Positions 27,519 through 37,726 of a DNA stretch of 64,000 nucleotides are shown here, piece after piece. Below the pieces are notes generated by a model. The model made no database searches. It was not told the DNA's origin and was given only the letters and a program-made list of their open reading frames with translations. Every line of letters starts with the position of its first letter. The stretch's first letter is position 1. The stretch is from Pseudomonas sp. BSw22131 (GTDB lineage Bacteria; Pseudomonadota; Gammaproteobacteria; Pseudomonadales; Pseudomonadaceae). The translations under genes were made by a program, and so were the position numbers. The DNA lies in contig NZ_CP113949.1 of assembly GCF_026810445.1 (NCBI RefSeq), forward strand, positions 310,001 through 374,000. Reading direction: 5' to 3'.

Positions 27519-28271
27519 TTACTTGTCAGCGTTGGAGTCACCGGCGCCATCCGGTACGAACACGTAACCCACGCCCCAAACGGTCTGGATGTAGCGGGGC
27601 TTGGCGGCGTCCGGCTCAATCAGGCGGCGCAGACGTGAAATCTGAACGTCGATAGAGCGCTCCAGCGCATCCCATTCGCGACCACGGGCAAGATTCATGA
27701 GCTTGTCACGGGTCAATGGCTCGCGCGCGTGCATAACCAGTGCCTTCAACACGGCGAACTCACCGGTGGTCAGCATGTGTACAACGTCACCACGCTTGAG
27801 TTCGCGGGTTGCCAGCGACAACTCGTATTCGCCAAAGGTAACGGATTCGTCTTCAGTGCCGGGCGCTCCTGGTACTGGGACCGCCTGACGACGCAGCACC
27901 GCCTTAACGCGTGCCATCAGTTCGTCAGGGTTGAAGGGTTTGGCCAAGTAGTCGTCAGCGCCCAGTTCGAGGCCCTTGATCCGGCTCAGCTCATCGCCTT
28001 TGGCGGTCAGCATGATGATCGGTACCTGGTTGTTGGCGGCACGCAGTCTGCGGCAGGCAGACAAGCCGTCTTCGCCAGGGAGCATCAGGTCAAGGACCAC
28101 TAGGTGAAAGACCTCGCGGGCCAGCAAGCGATCCATTTGCTCCGCGTTGGCCACCGCACGGGCACGATAGCCCTTGCTGGTGAAAAAGCGCTCTAACAGG
28201 CTGCTCAAGCCTGGGTCATCATCAACGATGAGAATTTTCTCGCCTTCAGCCGTTTGTGCGGTGCTGCTCAT
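27519..28271 (-). CDS. ompR: Response regulator OmpR/AmgR
   Basis: The 250-residue protein has a receiver domain (phosphoacceptor Asp in LVVLDLMLPGEDGL, with IVDDDPG and Lys in DDYLAKPF). A winged-helix DNA-binding domain follows (MLTTGEFAVLKALV, DVQISRLRRLIEPD, YIQTVWGVGYVF). It partners with the kinase gene behind it. ATG 28271 has AAGGAG upstream. In P. aeruginosa the orthologue AmgR controls envelope-stress genes, and I infer a similar job here. It faces away from tex across a 280-bp gap holding both promoters. Confidence 0.95.
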   Translation of the reverse strand: MSSTAQTAEGEKILIVDDDPGLSSLLERFFTSKGYRARAVANAEQMDRLLAREVFHLVVLDLMLPGEDGLSACRRLRAANNQVPIIMLTAKGDELSRIKGLELGADDYLAKPFNPDELMARVKAVLRRQAVPVPGAPGTEDESVTFGEYELSLATRELKRGDVVHMLTTGEFAVLKALVMHAREPLTRDKLMNLARGREWDALERSIDVQISRLRRLIEPDAAKPRYIQTVWGVGYVFVPDGAGDSNADK

Positions 28272-28551
28272 AGGATGCTCCTTTGATCTCGGCGCGCATT
28301 ATGGCGTAGCTGCTGTGATGCGCACCGTGTGCATTGTTAGCAGATTTTTCGTGAGCCGCCACTGACGCTCTCGCCTGCAGCTCTCTTCAGGTTCATCCGG
28401 TAATAGTCGGCCCGGCTCGCGGCGGGTGATCGGCCGGTCCCCTAATCAGGGTTGGCTGGGTATAATGCTGCGCCCTCAAGGTAGGCAACGCTTTTTTAAG
28501 GCAGTTCGCCAGTAGCTGGATTTTTAGTACATACATTCGCCAGGTGGTTTT

Positions 28552-30876
28552 ATGGACAGCATCAACAGCCGCATCGCCGAGGAACTCGGTGTCCGCCCGC
28601 AACAGGTCGAAGCGGCCGTCGCGCTACTGGATGAAGGCTCTACCGTGCCCTTCATCTCTCGCTACCGTAAAGAAGTGACTGGCAGCCTCGATGACACGCA
28701 ATTGCGTCATCTGGAAGAGCGCCTGCGCTACCTGCGCGAGCTGGATGAGCGTCGCGTCAGCATCCTTGCCAGTATTGAAGAGCAAGGCAAGCTGACCCCT
28801 GAGCTGGCTCGCGACATCAAGCTTGCCGACACCAAAACCCGCCTCGAAGATTTGTACCTCCCCTATAAGCAGAAGCGCCGCACCAAAGGCCAGATCGCTC
28901 TGGAAGCTGGCCTCGGTGAGCTGGCCGATGGTTTGTTCAATGACCCGAGCCTGGCCCCCGAGACGGAAGCGGCGCGCTTTATCGACGCCGAAAAAGGCGT
29001 GGCGGACGTAAAAGCGGCACTTGAAGGCGCCAAGTACATTCTCATGGAGCGCTTTGCCGAAGATGCCTCGCTGCTGGAAAAGCTGCGCAGCTTCCTCAAG
29101 CACGAAGCTGTGATCAGCGCACGCGTAGTCGCAGGCAAGGAAGAAGAAGGCGCGAAATTTCGCGATTACTTCGAACACGACGAACCCCTGAAGAGCATGC
29201 CGTCGCACCGCGCACTCGCGATCTTCCGTGGCCGTAACGAGGGCATCCTCAGCGCCGGCCTAAAGGTAGGCGAAGAGCTGCCCGGCACCATGCACCCGTG
29301 CGAACTGATGATTGGCGAGCGTTTCGGTCTACAGAATCAGAACAGACCTGCCGACAAGTGGCTGGCCGAAGTGGTCCGCTGGACCTGGAAAGTGAAGCTG
29401 TATTCGCACCTTGAGACAGACCTCTTCGGCGAGTTGCGTGAAGGCGCCGAGGCAGAGGCGATCAACGTGTTCGCCCATAACCTTCACGACCTGCTACTGG
29501 CAGCACCTGCCGGCCCGCGCGCGACATTGGGTCTGGACCCGGGCCTGCGCACTGGTTGCAAGGTCGCAGTGGTCGACTCCACAGGCAAACTGCTCGATTA
29601 CGCGACGGTTTATCCGCATGTCCCGAAAAACCAGTGGGACCAGACTATCGCCGTGCTGGCAGCCTTGTGCGCCAAGCATGCGGTGGACCTGATCGCCATT
29701 GGCAATGGCACCGCCAGCCGCGAAACCGACAAGCTGGCCGCTGATCTGATCAAAAAATACCCAGGCCTGAAGATGACCAAGGTCATGGTGTCCGAGGCGG
29801 GAGCTTCGGTTTACTCGGCCTCGGAGCTTGCCGCCAAAGAGTTCCCGGATCTGGACGTTTCGATCCGTGGCGCGGTTTCCATCGCCCGTCGGCTGCAAGA
29901 CCCGCTGGCTGAACTGGTGAAGATCGATCCGAAATCCATCGGGGTCGGCCAGTATCAGCACGACGTTTCCCAGCTCAAACTGGCACGCGGTCTGGATGCC
30001 GTGGTCGAGGATTGCGTGAACGCCGTGGGTGTGGACGTCAACACGGCCTCGGTTGCGTTGCTGGCACGTATTTCCGGCCTCAACGCCACGCTCGCGCAGA
30101 ACATCGTGTCTCATCGCGACGAAAACGGCGCCTTCAAGACCCGCGCTTCACTGAAGAAAGTCGCGCGTCTTGGCGAAAAAACGTTCGAGCAGGCGGCCGG
30201 TTTCCTGCGCGTCATGAACGGCGACAACCCGCTGGATTCTTCAGCCGTTCACCCGGAAGCCTATCCGCTGGTGCAACGCATCGCCGCCGAAACCGACCGC
30301 GACATTCGCTCGCTGGTGGGCGATGCCAGCTTCCTCAAGCGACTGGACCCGAAGAAATTCACCGATGAAACCTTCGGTTTGCCAACGGTCACCGATATTT
30401 TGCAGGAGCTGGAAAAGCCAGGCAGAGACCCGCGCCCTGAGTTCAAAACGGCCGAGTTTCAAGACGGCGTCGAAGACCTCAAGGATTTACAGTTGGGCAT
30501 GATTCTCGAAGGCGTGGTTACGAATGTGACGAACTTCGGCGCTTTTGTTGACATCGGCGTGCATCAGGATGGTTTGGTGCACATCTCCGCATTGTCGGAA
30601 AAATTCATCAAAGATCCGCGCGAAGCCGTGAAAGCGGGCGATGTGGTGAAAGTGAAGGTCATGGAGGTCGACATCCCGCGTAAGCGCGTCGGCCTTTCGA
30701 TGCGCATGAGTGACACGCCCGGCGAGAAAATCGACGGTGCTCGCGGCGCACGTCCGGGCTCGGCGCCTCGCCAGCAGCAACAAAGTGCCCCGCGTAAGGA
30801 AGTGGCCACAGCCGCGCCTGCCAATAACCCGATGGCGTCTTTGTTTGCCAACGCCAAACAGTTGAAGAAGCGTTGA
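28552..30876 (+). CDS. tex: Transcription accessory protein Tex
   Basis: Tex is a conserved nucleic-acid-binding factor of the RNA polymerase/ribosome environment, acting in the cytosol. The 774-residue protein has the Tex N-terminal helical part, a YqgF/RNase H-like core ([19 protein letters not shown]), a helix-hairpin-helix region ([20 protein letters not shown]), and a C-terminal S1 domain ([20 protein letters not shown], residues about 648-720). An Ala/Pro/Gln-rich tail ends it. ATG 28552 is preceded by AGGTGG. The thioesterase gene starts on its stop codon, so both are likely co-transcribed. Confidence 0.96.
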   Translation: MDSINSRIAEELGVRPQQVEAAVALLDEGSTVPFISRYRKEVTGSLDDTQLRHLEERLRYLRELDERRVSILASIEEQGKLTPELARDIKLADTKTRLEDLYLPYKQKRRTKGQIALEAGLGELADGLFNDPSLAPETEAARFIDAEKGVADVKAALEGAKYILMERFAEDASLLEKLRSFLKHEAVISARVVAGKEEEGAKFRDYFEHDEPLKSMPSHRALAIFRGRNEGILSAGLKVGEELPGTMHPCELMIGERFGLQNQNRPADKWLAEVVRWTWKVKLYSHLETDLFGELREGAEAEAINVFAHNLHDLLLAAPAGPRATLGLDPGLRTGCKVAVVDSTGKLLDYATVYPHVPKNQWDQTIAVLAALCAKHAVDLIAIGNGTASRETDKLAADLIKKYPGLKMTKVMVSEAGASVYSASELAAKEFPDLDVSIRGAVSIARRLQDPLAELVKIDPKSIGVGQYQHDVSQLKLARGLDAVVEDCVNAVGVDVNTASVALLARISGLNATLAQNIVSHRDENGAFKTRASLKKVARLGEKTFEQAAGFLRVMNGDNPLDSSAVHPEAYPLVQRIAAETDRDIRSLVGDASFLKRLDPKKFTDETFGLPTVTDILQELEKPGRDPRPEFKTAEFQDGVEDLKDLQLGMILEGVVTNVTNFGAFVDIGVHQDGLVHISALSEKFIKDPREAVKAGDVVKVKVMEVDIPRKRVGLSMRMSDTPGEKIDGARGARPGSAPRQQQQSAPRKEVATAAPANNPMASLFANAKQLKKR

Positions 30877-31259
30877 TGGATATCTCGCCGGAACTGACCG
30901 AAAGCGCGTACTTCAAACACCTCGGCTGCCGGGTAGTGCGGCTGGGCGAGGGCGTTGCAGAAGTCGCGCTGCCACTTGAACCGCATTTACGCAACCGCGG
31001 CAATGTGATGCATGGTGGCGCTATTTTCAGCCTGGTCGACATCACCATGGGACTGGCGTGTTCCAGCTCTCATGGCTTTGATCAGCGCAGCGTGACGATT
31101 GAATGCAAAATTAACTATGTACGCGGCGTTGCCGAGGGCGAGGTCACTTGCATCAGCACGGTTTTGCACGCTGGCAGACGAACCCTCGTTGTAGAAGCCG
31201 AAGTCCGTCAGGACGACAAACTTGTCGCGAAAGCGCAGGGCACGTTCGCTGTCGTCTAG
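30876..31259 (+). CDS. PaaI-type hotdog thioesterase
   Basis: The 127-residue protein belongs to the PaaI/YigI-type acyl-CoA thioesterase group. The signature RNRGNVMHGGAIFSLVDITM near residues 32-51 carries HGG and the catalytic acidic residue. GRRTLVVEAEVRQDDKLVAK is the typical end strand. Translation starts at ATG 30876, overlapping the tex stop (TGATG). The substrate is not known. The tex-thioesterase pair is common in pseudomonads. Confidence 0.88.
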   Translation: MDISPELTESAYFKHLGCRVVRLGEGVAEVALPLEPHLRNRGNVMHGGAIFSLVDITMGLACSSSHGFDQRSVTIECKINYVRGVAEGEVTCISTVLHAGRRTLVVEAEVRQDDKLVAKAQGTFAVV

Positions 31260-31335
31260 ATGTCGGATACGGTTATGGGGTAATTTCGGCACGGTGTAAC
31301 GGTGTCGAAATACTCTCAAATCGATGCTGGGTCAT

Positions 31336-31351
31336 CGGTTTCCGGAAACCG
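31336..31351. promoter_or_regulatory. Perfect 16-bp palindrome upstream of gshA
   Basis: CGGTTTCCGGAAACCG is a perfect palindrome located about 110 bp before gshA. It could be a dimeric regulator site or the base of a small hairpin ending the thioesterase transcript. No regulator is assigned. Confidence 0.25.
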
Positions 31352-31457
31352 GGCGTTCAGGCCGAAACGAGGCGTCAACGCCAGTTTTTTTCCTCACCCT
31401 TGTAGACCGTCATTACGATCCCCATATAGGGCCGACTGATGCGTGAAGGAATTCAAC

Positions 31458-33044
31458 TTGAGCGAAATTCTCAACCGCCGCCTGGCTCTGCTTAGCGAGC
31501 GCACTAACCTCTCCCTGTTGGAGCAGTGCCTGCACGGCATCGAGCGTGAATGTCTGCGCGTGACCGGCGATGCGCGTCTGGCCCAGACGCCTCACCCCGA
31601 AGCACTTGGCGCTGCGCTGACCAACGAACAAATCACCACGGACTATTCCGAATCGCTGCTTGAGTTCATCACGCCGGCTTTGAAAAATCCGGCCGATACG
31701 CTGGCGAACCTGGACCAGATCCACCGTTTTGCCTACAGCAAACTGGGCGGCGAGTTCTTGTGGAGCCCTTCCATGCCGTGCCCGCTGCCGGCTGAAGAAG
31801 ACATTCCGATTGCCTATTACGGCACCTCGAACATTGCTCAGCTCAAGTACGTCTATCGCAAGGGCCTGGCCCTGCGCTATGGCAAGACAATGCAGTGCAT
31901 TGCCGGCATCCATTACAACTTCTCGCTGCCTGAGGCTATCTGGCCTGTGCTCAAGCAGACTGAGGACTTCGACGGCGACGCTCGCGATTATCAATCCCAC
32001 AGCTACATCGGGCTGATTCGCAACTTCCGGCGCTATAGCTGGTTGTTGATGTATCTGTTCGGCGCGTCGCCTGCGCTGGACGCAAGCTTTTTGCGCGGTC
32101 GCTCGCATCAGTTGGAGCAACTGGACGCCGACACACTTTATCTGCCGTACGCGACCAGCTTGCGCATGAGCGATCTGGGCTATCAGAGCAACGCCCAAGC
32201 CGATCTGACTCCGTGCTATCACGACCTGCTGAGCTATACCGACAGCCTGCGCAAAGCCGTGGCAACGCCTTATGCGCCGTATGTTGAAATTGGCACGCAC
32301 AAGGACGGCGAGTGGATTCAACTGAACACCAATGTGCTGCAGATCGAGAACGAGTACTACTCGACCATTCGGCCCAAACGCGTCACGTATTCCGGTGAGC
32401 GTCCGATTCAGGCGTTGGTGGCGCGTGGCGTGCAGTACGTCGAAATCCGTTGCCTGGACATCAACCCGTTTCTGCCGACCGGCATCGACTTGCAGCAAGC
32501 GCGCTTTATCGATGCGTTCATCCTGTTCTGTGCCCTGCAGGAAAGCCCTCAGCTGGCGAACAACGAGTGCAACAACGCGGCTTCAAACTTCCTGACCGTG
32601 GTCAAGGAAGGGCGCCGTCCGGGGCTGGAGCTGAGCCGCAACGACACAACCATCGACCTGAAAGTCTGGGCGGACGAGTTGCTGGACACCATCGAGCCGA
32701 TCATCAAACTGCTGGATGAGAGCCAAGGGATCGATGAGCACGCAACGTCTCTGGCCGTGCAGCGCGCCAAAGTGGTTGATGCTTCCCTGACGCCGTCGGC
32801 GCAGGTTCTGGCCAGCATGGCGGAGCACAAGGAAGGCTTTACGGCGTTCTCGTTCCGGCAGAGCGAAGCACATGCCGAATACTTCCGCAGTCAGCCGCTG
32901 AGCATGGAGGACCAGTCGCAATTCGAAACCCTGGCCCGCAATTCTCTTGAGCAGCAGTCAGAGCTTGAGCAGACCGAAGAAGTGGTCGATTTCGACACCT
33001 TCGTCGGCGCGTATCAGGCGAGTATCCTGGCGATCAGTAACTGA
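31458..33044 (+). CDS. gshA: Glutamate-cysteine ligase GshA
   Basis: GshA joins glutamate and cysteine with ATP, the first and rate-limiting step of glutathione synthesis. The protein is about 528 residues, the usual length for proteobacterial type 1 enzymes. Conserved blocks include [35 protein letters not shown], and the later [20 protein letters not shown]. Start choice: TTG 31458, with AAGGA eight bases upstream, gives the family N-terminus [11 protein letters not shown]; a GTG at 31443 would add five residues. It looks monocistronic and is followed by repeats. Confidence 0.95.
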   Translation: MSEILNRRLALLSERTNLSLLEQCLHGIERECLRVTGDARLAQTPHPEALGAALTNEQITTDYSESLLEFITPALKNPADTLANLDQIHRFAYSKLGGEFLWSPSMPCPLPAEEDIPIAYYGTSNIAQLKYVYRKGLALRYGKTMQCIAGIHYNFSLPEAIWPVLKQTEDFDGDARDYQSHSYIGLIRNFRRYSWLLMYLFGASPALDASFLRGRSHQLEQLDADTLYLPYATSLRMSDLGYQSNAQADLTPCYHDLLSYTDSLRKAVATPYAPYVEIGTHKDGEWIQLNTNVLQIENEYYSTIRPKRVTYSGERPIQALVARGVQYVEIRCLDINPFLPTGIDLQQARFIDAFILFCALQESPQLANNECNNAASNFLTVVKEGRRPGLELSRNDTTIDLKVWADELLDTIEPIIKLLDESQGIDEHATSLAVQRAKVVDASLTPSAQVLASMAEHKEGFTAFSFRQSEAHAEYFRSQPLSMEDQSQFETLARNSLEQQSELEQTEEVVDFDTFVGAYQASILAISN

Positions 33045-33464
33045 TCAAACCTATGGCAGTGGGAGGGAGCTTGCTCGCGATGGGGCAGTGTCAGACGATT
33101 CATCTGCATCTGCATCTGCATCTGCCAAGCCAACCGCGAGCAAGCGCGCTCTCATCAAACATCAGATATATCGTTGATTTAAAAGGCCCCAAAATTTCGC
33201 GTCTGCCGCAGGCGTGGGAGCTCCGCTTGCCAGCGATGGGCTGCGCAGCAGTCCTGAAACCAGACGCCTCAGTCGTGCCTGACATGCCGAATTGCTAGGA
33301 TTTACTGGCGCTTCGCACCAGATCGCAGGCAAACGGAACGCCGCCCGGCCAGCTCCCACGCCCTTCGGACAGAATCAAAAACAGAAGCGCGTACTGCCAA
33401 TGTTTGCTGCGCGACAGCGCGGCGTCTGGACGACGGGGGGATCTCCTACGAAGCTTTTGAGCGC
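33045..33464. repeat. Intergenic repeat region with two REP-type inverted pairs
   Basis: This gap holds no gene. A REP pair spans 33059-33155: GTGGGAGGGAGCTTGCTCGC on the left and a weaker inverse, CCGCGAGCAAGCGCGCTCTC, on the right. Between them CATCTG is repeated four times (33101-33124). A second pair spans 33212-33361, with left arm GTGGGAGCTCCGCTTGCCAG and an interrupted inverse ending in CCAGCTCCCACG. Both cores are common pseudomonad REP types. The degraded right arms suggest old insertions. Confidence 0.6.
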
Positions 33465-33467
33465 TTG

Positions 33468-34766
33468 TTACAGCGCCTTCTCGAAGATCTTCGAATTACG
33501 CTGATAGTTGTACAGCGATGCTCGCGCACTCGGCAGACGATCTACACTGCTGGGCTCAAAGCCGCGTTCGCGGAACCAGTGCGCGGTGCGGGTGGTGAGG
33601 ACAAACAGGGTCTTCAACCCGAGTTCGCGCGCACGCTCCTCGATTCTCTCAAGCAGCTCGTCGCCGCGCCCGCCGTGGCGGTATTCCGGGTTGACCGCCA
33701 GACAGGCCAGCTCACCCGCCTGTGAGTCGGCAATCGGATACAGCGCCGCGCACGCGATGATCAGTCCTTCACGTTCGACCACGCTGAACTGCTCGACCTC
33801 GCGCTCCAGCACCTCACGCGAGCGACGCACCAGAATGCCTTGCTCTTCCAGCGGCGTGATCAGTTGCATCAAACCGCCTACGTCGCCGATGCCTGCTTCG
33901 CGTACAAACTCAAATTGTTCCTGCGCCACCAGCGTGCCGCCGCCTGCTCGGGTGAACAGCTCCGACAGCAGTGCGCCGTCTTCGGCATAGCTGACGATAT
34001 GGCTGCGCGCAACGCCGCCACGGCAGGCTTCAGCCGCTGCATCCAGCAATTCAGCCTGGTAATTGTTGCCCAAACGCTGCAAGTGCGCCGGAACTTGCTG
34101 CGGCCGCAACTCACGTACCAGTTTGCCTTGTGCATCCAGCAGGCCGGGCTCAGCGCCGAACAGCAGCAACTTATCGGCCGCCAGATCCACAGCCGCCCGA
34201 GTGGCGACGTCTTCGCAGGCGAGGTTGAAAATTTCCCCGGTTGGCGAGTAACCAATGGGCGACAGCAGCACGATCGAGCGCTCGTCCAACAGGCGATTGA
34301 TGCCTTTGCGGTCGATCCGGCGCACTTCGCCGGTGTGCTGATAATCCACGCCCTCGAGTACGCCAATAGGCCGTGCCGTGACCAGATTACCGCTGGTCAC
34401 GCGCAGCCGTGAGCCCTGCATCGGCGAGGCGGCCATGTCCATGGAGAGGCGCGCCTCGATAGCCAGGCGCAGCGCACCGACGGCATCGATCACGCATTCC
34501 AGGGTCGCGGCGTCAGTGATGCGCATGTCGCGATGGAAATGCGCCGTCAGCCCGCGAGCCTCGAGGCGGCTTTCGATTTGTGGGCGTGAACCGTGAACCA
34601 GCACCAAGCGCACGCCCAGGCTGTGCAACAGCACGAGGTCGTGGACGATATTGCCGAAATTGGGGTGCTCGATGCCGTCGCCGGGGAGCATGACGACAAA
34701 GGTGCAATCGCGATGGGCATTGATGTAGGGAGATGCGTGACGAAGCCAATTAACGTAATCGGGCAT
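33468..34766 (-). CDS. argA: N-acetylglutamate synthase ArgA
   Basis: ArgA makes N-acetylglutamate from acetyl-CoA and glutamate, the first step of arginine biosynthesis. The 432-residue protein joins an amino-acid-kinase-like regulatory domain (VRLVLVHGSRPQIESRLEAR, then NLACEDVATRAAVDLAADKL) to a C-terminal GNAT acetyltransferase domain. The acetyl-CoA site reads LAVNPEYRHGGRGDELLERI. ATG 34766 gives the standard N-terminus PDYVNWLRHASPYINAHR. It is followed leftward by the repeat region. Feedback inhibition by arginine is known for the family. Confidence 0.96.
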   Translation of the reverse strand: MPDYVNWLRHASPYINAHRDCTFVVMLPGDGIEHPNFGNIVHDLVLLHSLGVRLVLVHGSRPQIESRLEARGLTAHFHRDMRITDAATLECVIDAVGALRLAIEARLSMDMAASPMQGSRLRVTSGNLVTARPIGVLEGVDYQHTGEVRRIDRKGINRLLDERSIVLLSPIGYSPTGEIFNLACEDVATRAAVDLAADKLLLFGAEPGLLDAQGKLVRELRPQQVPAHLQRLGNNYQAELLDAAAEACRGGVARSHIVSYAEDGALLSELFTRAGGGTLVAQEQFEFVREAGIGDVGGLMQLITPLEEQGILVRRSREVLEREVEQFSVVEREGLIIACAALYPIADSQAGELACLAVNPEYRHGGRGDELLERIEERARELGLKTLFVLTTRTAHWFRERGFEPSSVDRLPSARASLYNYQRNSKIFEKAL

Positions 34767-34895
34767 AACCGAAAGAGCCTGTGAAAAAGAGGGACGAAGG
34801 GTTAACACTCACAACGGCATGAGCTTTATCGTCGAAACAGGCATGGCAACACGCGCATTCTCCTTCTGGGTTTAACCTGGTTCACCGGGCGATGA

Positions 34896-36047
34896 CTATC
34901 GGGCCGGTGTCAGGCAGTAGTGTTCGATCAATTGACGTAACAGACGCACTGTAGGCTGCAAGCGTGACATTTCAAGGTATTCGCCCGGCTGGTGCGCACA
35001 CTTGATATCGCCGGGGCCCAACACGATTGTTTCGCAGCCAAGGCGCTGAAGATAAGGCGCTTCGGTGCCAAATGCCACTGCTTCGGCCGTATGACCGGTG
35101 AGACGTTCAGCCACCCGCACCAGCTCCGCATCCGCGCTCTGTTCGAACGGCGAGACTTCCGAAAACAGCGGCGCATAGTTGATCTGCACCTGATGCAGCT
35201 CCGCCAACGGCTCCAGCTTTTGCCTAATCGCGGCGCGCAACATTTCGGGGTCCATGCCTGGCAGCGGCCGCAGGTCGAACTCCAGTGAGCATTGGCCGCA
35301 AATACGGTTCGGGTTATCGCCGCCGTGGATGCACCCGAAGTTCATGGTGGGTTGCGGCACACTGAACTGCGGATTGCGAAACTGTGTCTGCCATTGCGTG
35401 CGCAGGCCTTTCAGTTCGCCTATGGCGTCGTACATCGCTTCAAGTGCGCTGTGCCCCAGGCTTGGGTCAGAAGAATGGCCGCTGCGCCCGAGAATCTCGA
35501 TCCGTTCCATCATCACGCCTTTGTGCAGGCGGATTGGTTTCAGGCCAGTCGGTTCACCGATCACTGCCGCCCGGCCCAGAGGCTTGCCTGCCGCGGCCAA
35601 TGCTTTGGCACCCGACATCGAGCTTTCTTCGTCGCAGGTCGCGAGAATGATCAACGGCTGCTTGAAAGGCTGGTCCAGCAGGTCGCGGACGGCTTCGATG
35701 ATCAGTGCAAAAAAACCTTTCATGTCGCAACTGCCCAGACCTACCCAGCTGCCGTCGACTTCGGTCAGCTTCAATGGGTCGGTCTTCCACAGCGCGTCGT
35801 CGTAGGGAACAGTGTCGCTGTGCCCGGCCAACACAAGCCCGCCAGGGCCCGTGCCGTAGGTTGCCAGCAAATTGAATTTGCCCGGCAGCACTTGCTGTAT
35901 ATCGCAGACGAAACCCAGATGGCCCAGCCAGCCGGCCAGCAAGTCGATGACCGGGCGGTTGGAGTGATCCAGTGCAGGCTGAGTGCAGCTCACCGAGGGG
36001 GCGGCGATAAGGGCCGCGAACTGGTCTTTCATGGACGGCAACGGCAT
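34896..36047 (-). CDS. argE: Acetylornithine deacetylase ArgE
   Basis: ArgE is a zinc M20 hydrolase converting N-acetylornithine to ornithine. The 383-residue protein has the metal-binding pattern of the family: LVLAGHSDTVPYDD (His and catalytic Asp), GSCDMKGFFAL (bridging Asp), CDEESSMSGAKAL (catalytic Glu pair), GEPTGLKPI, and the C-terminal His in GPGDIKCAHQPGEYLE. ATG 36047 is preceded by GAGG. It runs in the same direction as argA 129 bp downstream, but pseudomonads also recycle acetyl groups through ArgJ, so its arginine role may be secondary. Confidence 0.94.
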   Translation of the reverse strand: MPLPSMKDQFAALIAAPSVSCTQPALDHSNRPVIDLLAGWLGHLGFVCDIQQVLPGKFNLLATYGTGPGGLVLAGHSDTVPYDDALWKTDPLKLTEVDGSWVGLGSCDMKGFFALIIEAVRDLLDQPFKQPLIILATCDEESSMSGAKALAAAGKPLGRAAVIGEPTGLKPIRLHKGVMMERIEILGRSGHSSDPSLGHSALEAMYDAIGELKGLRTQWQTQFRNPQFSVPQPTMNFGCIHGGDNPNRICGQCSLEFDLRPLPGMDPEMLRAAIRQKLEPLAELHQVQINYAPLFSEVSPFEQSADAELVRVAERLTGHTAEAVAFGTEAPYLQRLGCETIVLGPGDIKCAHQPGEYLEMSRLQPTVRLLRQLIEHYCLTPAR

Positions 36048-36213
36048 AAGCAATTCCTCGGCGGTTTACATCACGTGGACCATCATAGGGGCATTGGCGT
36101 CCGGGGATAAACTGTCACGGTTGATGTCCTGTACACTGCACGGCCCTCGTAGCTGTGTAGAACCCGGCTGCGTCCCCCCGTTTATCAGCGATCAGCGCTT
36201 GGATTCTCCGGCC

Positions 36214-37581
36214 ATGCAGAAAGAAACCGAAATCAAACTCCGCGTCAGCCGCGAAACCCTCATCGCTTTGCGTGAGCACCCACTGCTCAAAAAGCGCAAC
36301 AAAAGTGGCTGGGAACGGCTTGAGCTGTTCAATCAATACTTCGATACCCCCGAGCGCGAGCTGGCTCACGCCAAGGTCGCACTGCGCTTGCGCCGCGACG
36401 GCGACGCAATCATCCAGACCCTCAAGACTCGCGGCCAGAGCATTGCAGGCCTGTCTGAGCGAAACGAATACAACTGGGATCTGCCCAAGGCCAAGCTGGA
36501 CCTGAAAAAACTCGACGGCGAGTGCTGGCCCGAGCAACTGGCGGACCTGGACAAGAAGACCATCAAACCTGTGTTCACCACCGATTTTGTCCGCGAGAAG
36601 GCTGAAATCGCGTGGGGCCGTGGCAAATCCAAAGTGGTCATCGAAGCCGCTCTGGACTTGGGCAAAGTCATCGTCGGCAAACAGGAAGAGGAAATCTGCG
36701 AGCTGGAGCTTGAGCTGCGCGAAGGTGAGCCTGCTGCATTGCTGGAATTGGCCGCCGAGCTGGCCGAGAAGCTGGCGCTGATGCCGTGCGACATCAGCAA
36801 GGCCGAGCGTGGCTACCGTCTGTTCGACGCCAGTAGCTATTCGTTGAAGCTGCCGGCCCCTCAAATCGCGGCTGAGCTGTCGCTGGATGAAGCATTCGCG
36901 GCCATCGCCTGGTATCTGCTGGGCAGCAGTCAGCGTCTGGCTGAGCAATATCGCTTCAATGGCCATTGGAGTCTGCTGCAGGAGTGGGTTGAAATGCTCG
37001 CCGAGCTGCGTGCCCTGGCGGGCAGTCTCGGTCAGGCCGCACCGCGCTCGACCACTCACGATCTGCGCGCTGCGCTTGATGCCCTGCTCGAAGACTGGCG
37101 CACTCTGGTGCACGCCGGACAAGAAGATGCAGACGTCCGCGCTGCGGCGCACGAGCAATTTATCGAAGAGCTGGAAGACCCGCGCTGGGGTCAGTTTTCA
37201 CTGAACACTTCGCGCTGGTTGATGGCCCGCAGCTGGACCGTCGAGCGTAATAACCGCGGGAACCGTCAGGGCGCTGCGATGGTTGAAAGCTGGGTAGCCC
37301 GTTTCCTTGCTGATGAAGCGACTGCCTTGAACCTGGCGCGTTATCAGCAACAACCGGAAGACTTGGCCGAGCAGTTGCCGCGTATCGAACGCATTCAGGT
37401 CTGGCTGCATTACGCTCGTACGGCGCTGGACCTTCCTGAGCTGGATCGCCTTTACGGCGAGCTGAACAAGCTGGAGCAGTTGGCGCATCTGGACATCACC
37501 GACGAAATCCTCGACGCTCGCCTGCAGCAGACCATCGTCGTGCTGCAAAGCCGGTCGTGGAAGGTGCTGTTGAAGATGTAA
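36214..37581 (+). CDS. CYTH and CHAD domain protein, inorganic triphosphatase-like
   Basis: The 455-residue protein starts with a CYTH domain (residues 1-205) carrying the ExExK motif (KETEIKLRV), the tunnel residues in VALRLRRDGD and QTLKTRG, and SKVVIEAALDLGKVIVG. A CHAD-like helical, His-containing domain fills the rest (TTHDLRAALDALLEDWRTL and later helices). This layout matches YgiF-type inorganic triphosphatases. CHAD domains bind polyphosphate, which is interesting given ppk and ppx 7 kb away. ATG 36214 puts ExExK at its normal position. It diverges from argE. Confidence 0.88.
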   Translation: MQKETEIKLRVSRETLIALREHPLLKKRNKSGWERLELFNQYFDTPERELAHAKVALRLRRDGDAIIQTLKTRGQSIAGLSERNEYNWDLPKAKLDLKKLDGECWPEQLADLDKKTIKPVFTTDFVREKAEIAWGRGKSKVVIEAALDLGKVIVGKQEEEICELELELREGEPAALLELAAELAEKLALMPCDISKAERGYRLFDASSYSLKLPAPQIAAELSLDEAFAAIAWYLLGSSQRLAEQYRFNGHWSLLQEWVEMLAELRALAGSLGQAAPRSTTHDLRAALDALLEDWRTLVHAGQEDADVRAAAHEQFIEELEDPRWGQFSLNTSRWLMARSWTVERNNRGNRQGAAMVESWVARFLADEATALNLARYQQQPEDLAEQLPRIERIQVWLHYARTALDLPELDRLYGELNKLEQLAHLDITDEILDARLQQTIVVLQSRSWKVLLKM

Positions 37582-37611
37582 TCCTGCAAGACTTCGGCGC
37601 GTACCTAAGCG

Positions 37612-37700
37612 CATCGCGAGCAAGCTCCCTCCCACAGTACGTCGGCGGATGGAATTCTCCGCCAACCATAAATTCTGTGGGAGGGAGCTTGCTCGTGATG
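37612..37700. repeat. REPIN between CYTH gene and Lrp-type gene
   Basis: The left arm CATCGCGAGCAAGCTCCCTC (from 37612) and right arm ending GAGGGAGCTTGCTCGTGATG (to 37700) are inverse over 26 bases with a single mismatch. A second inner inverted repeat GGCGGA / TCCGCC lies between them. This is the best-preserved REPIN of the window and sits between two converging genes. Confidence 0.85.
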
Positions 37701-37726
37701 TTTGTGAAGCGGTGGGGCGCCACGCC

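Noticed and set aside
31413-32498. 361-codon open frame antisense to gshA
   Set aside because: Composition-driven shadow of gshA without protein features of its own.
33045-33464. CRISPR-like array because of several repeats in one gap
   Set aside because: The repeats are inverted REP cores, not regularly spaced direct repeats, and no cas genes are present.
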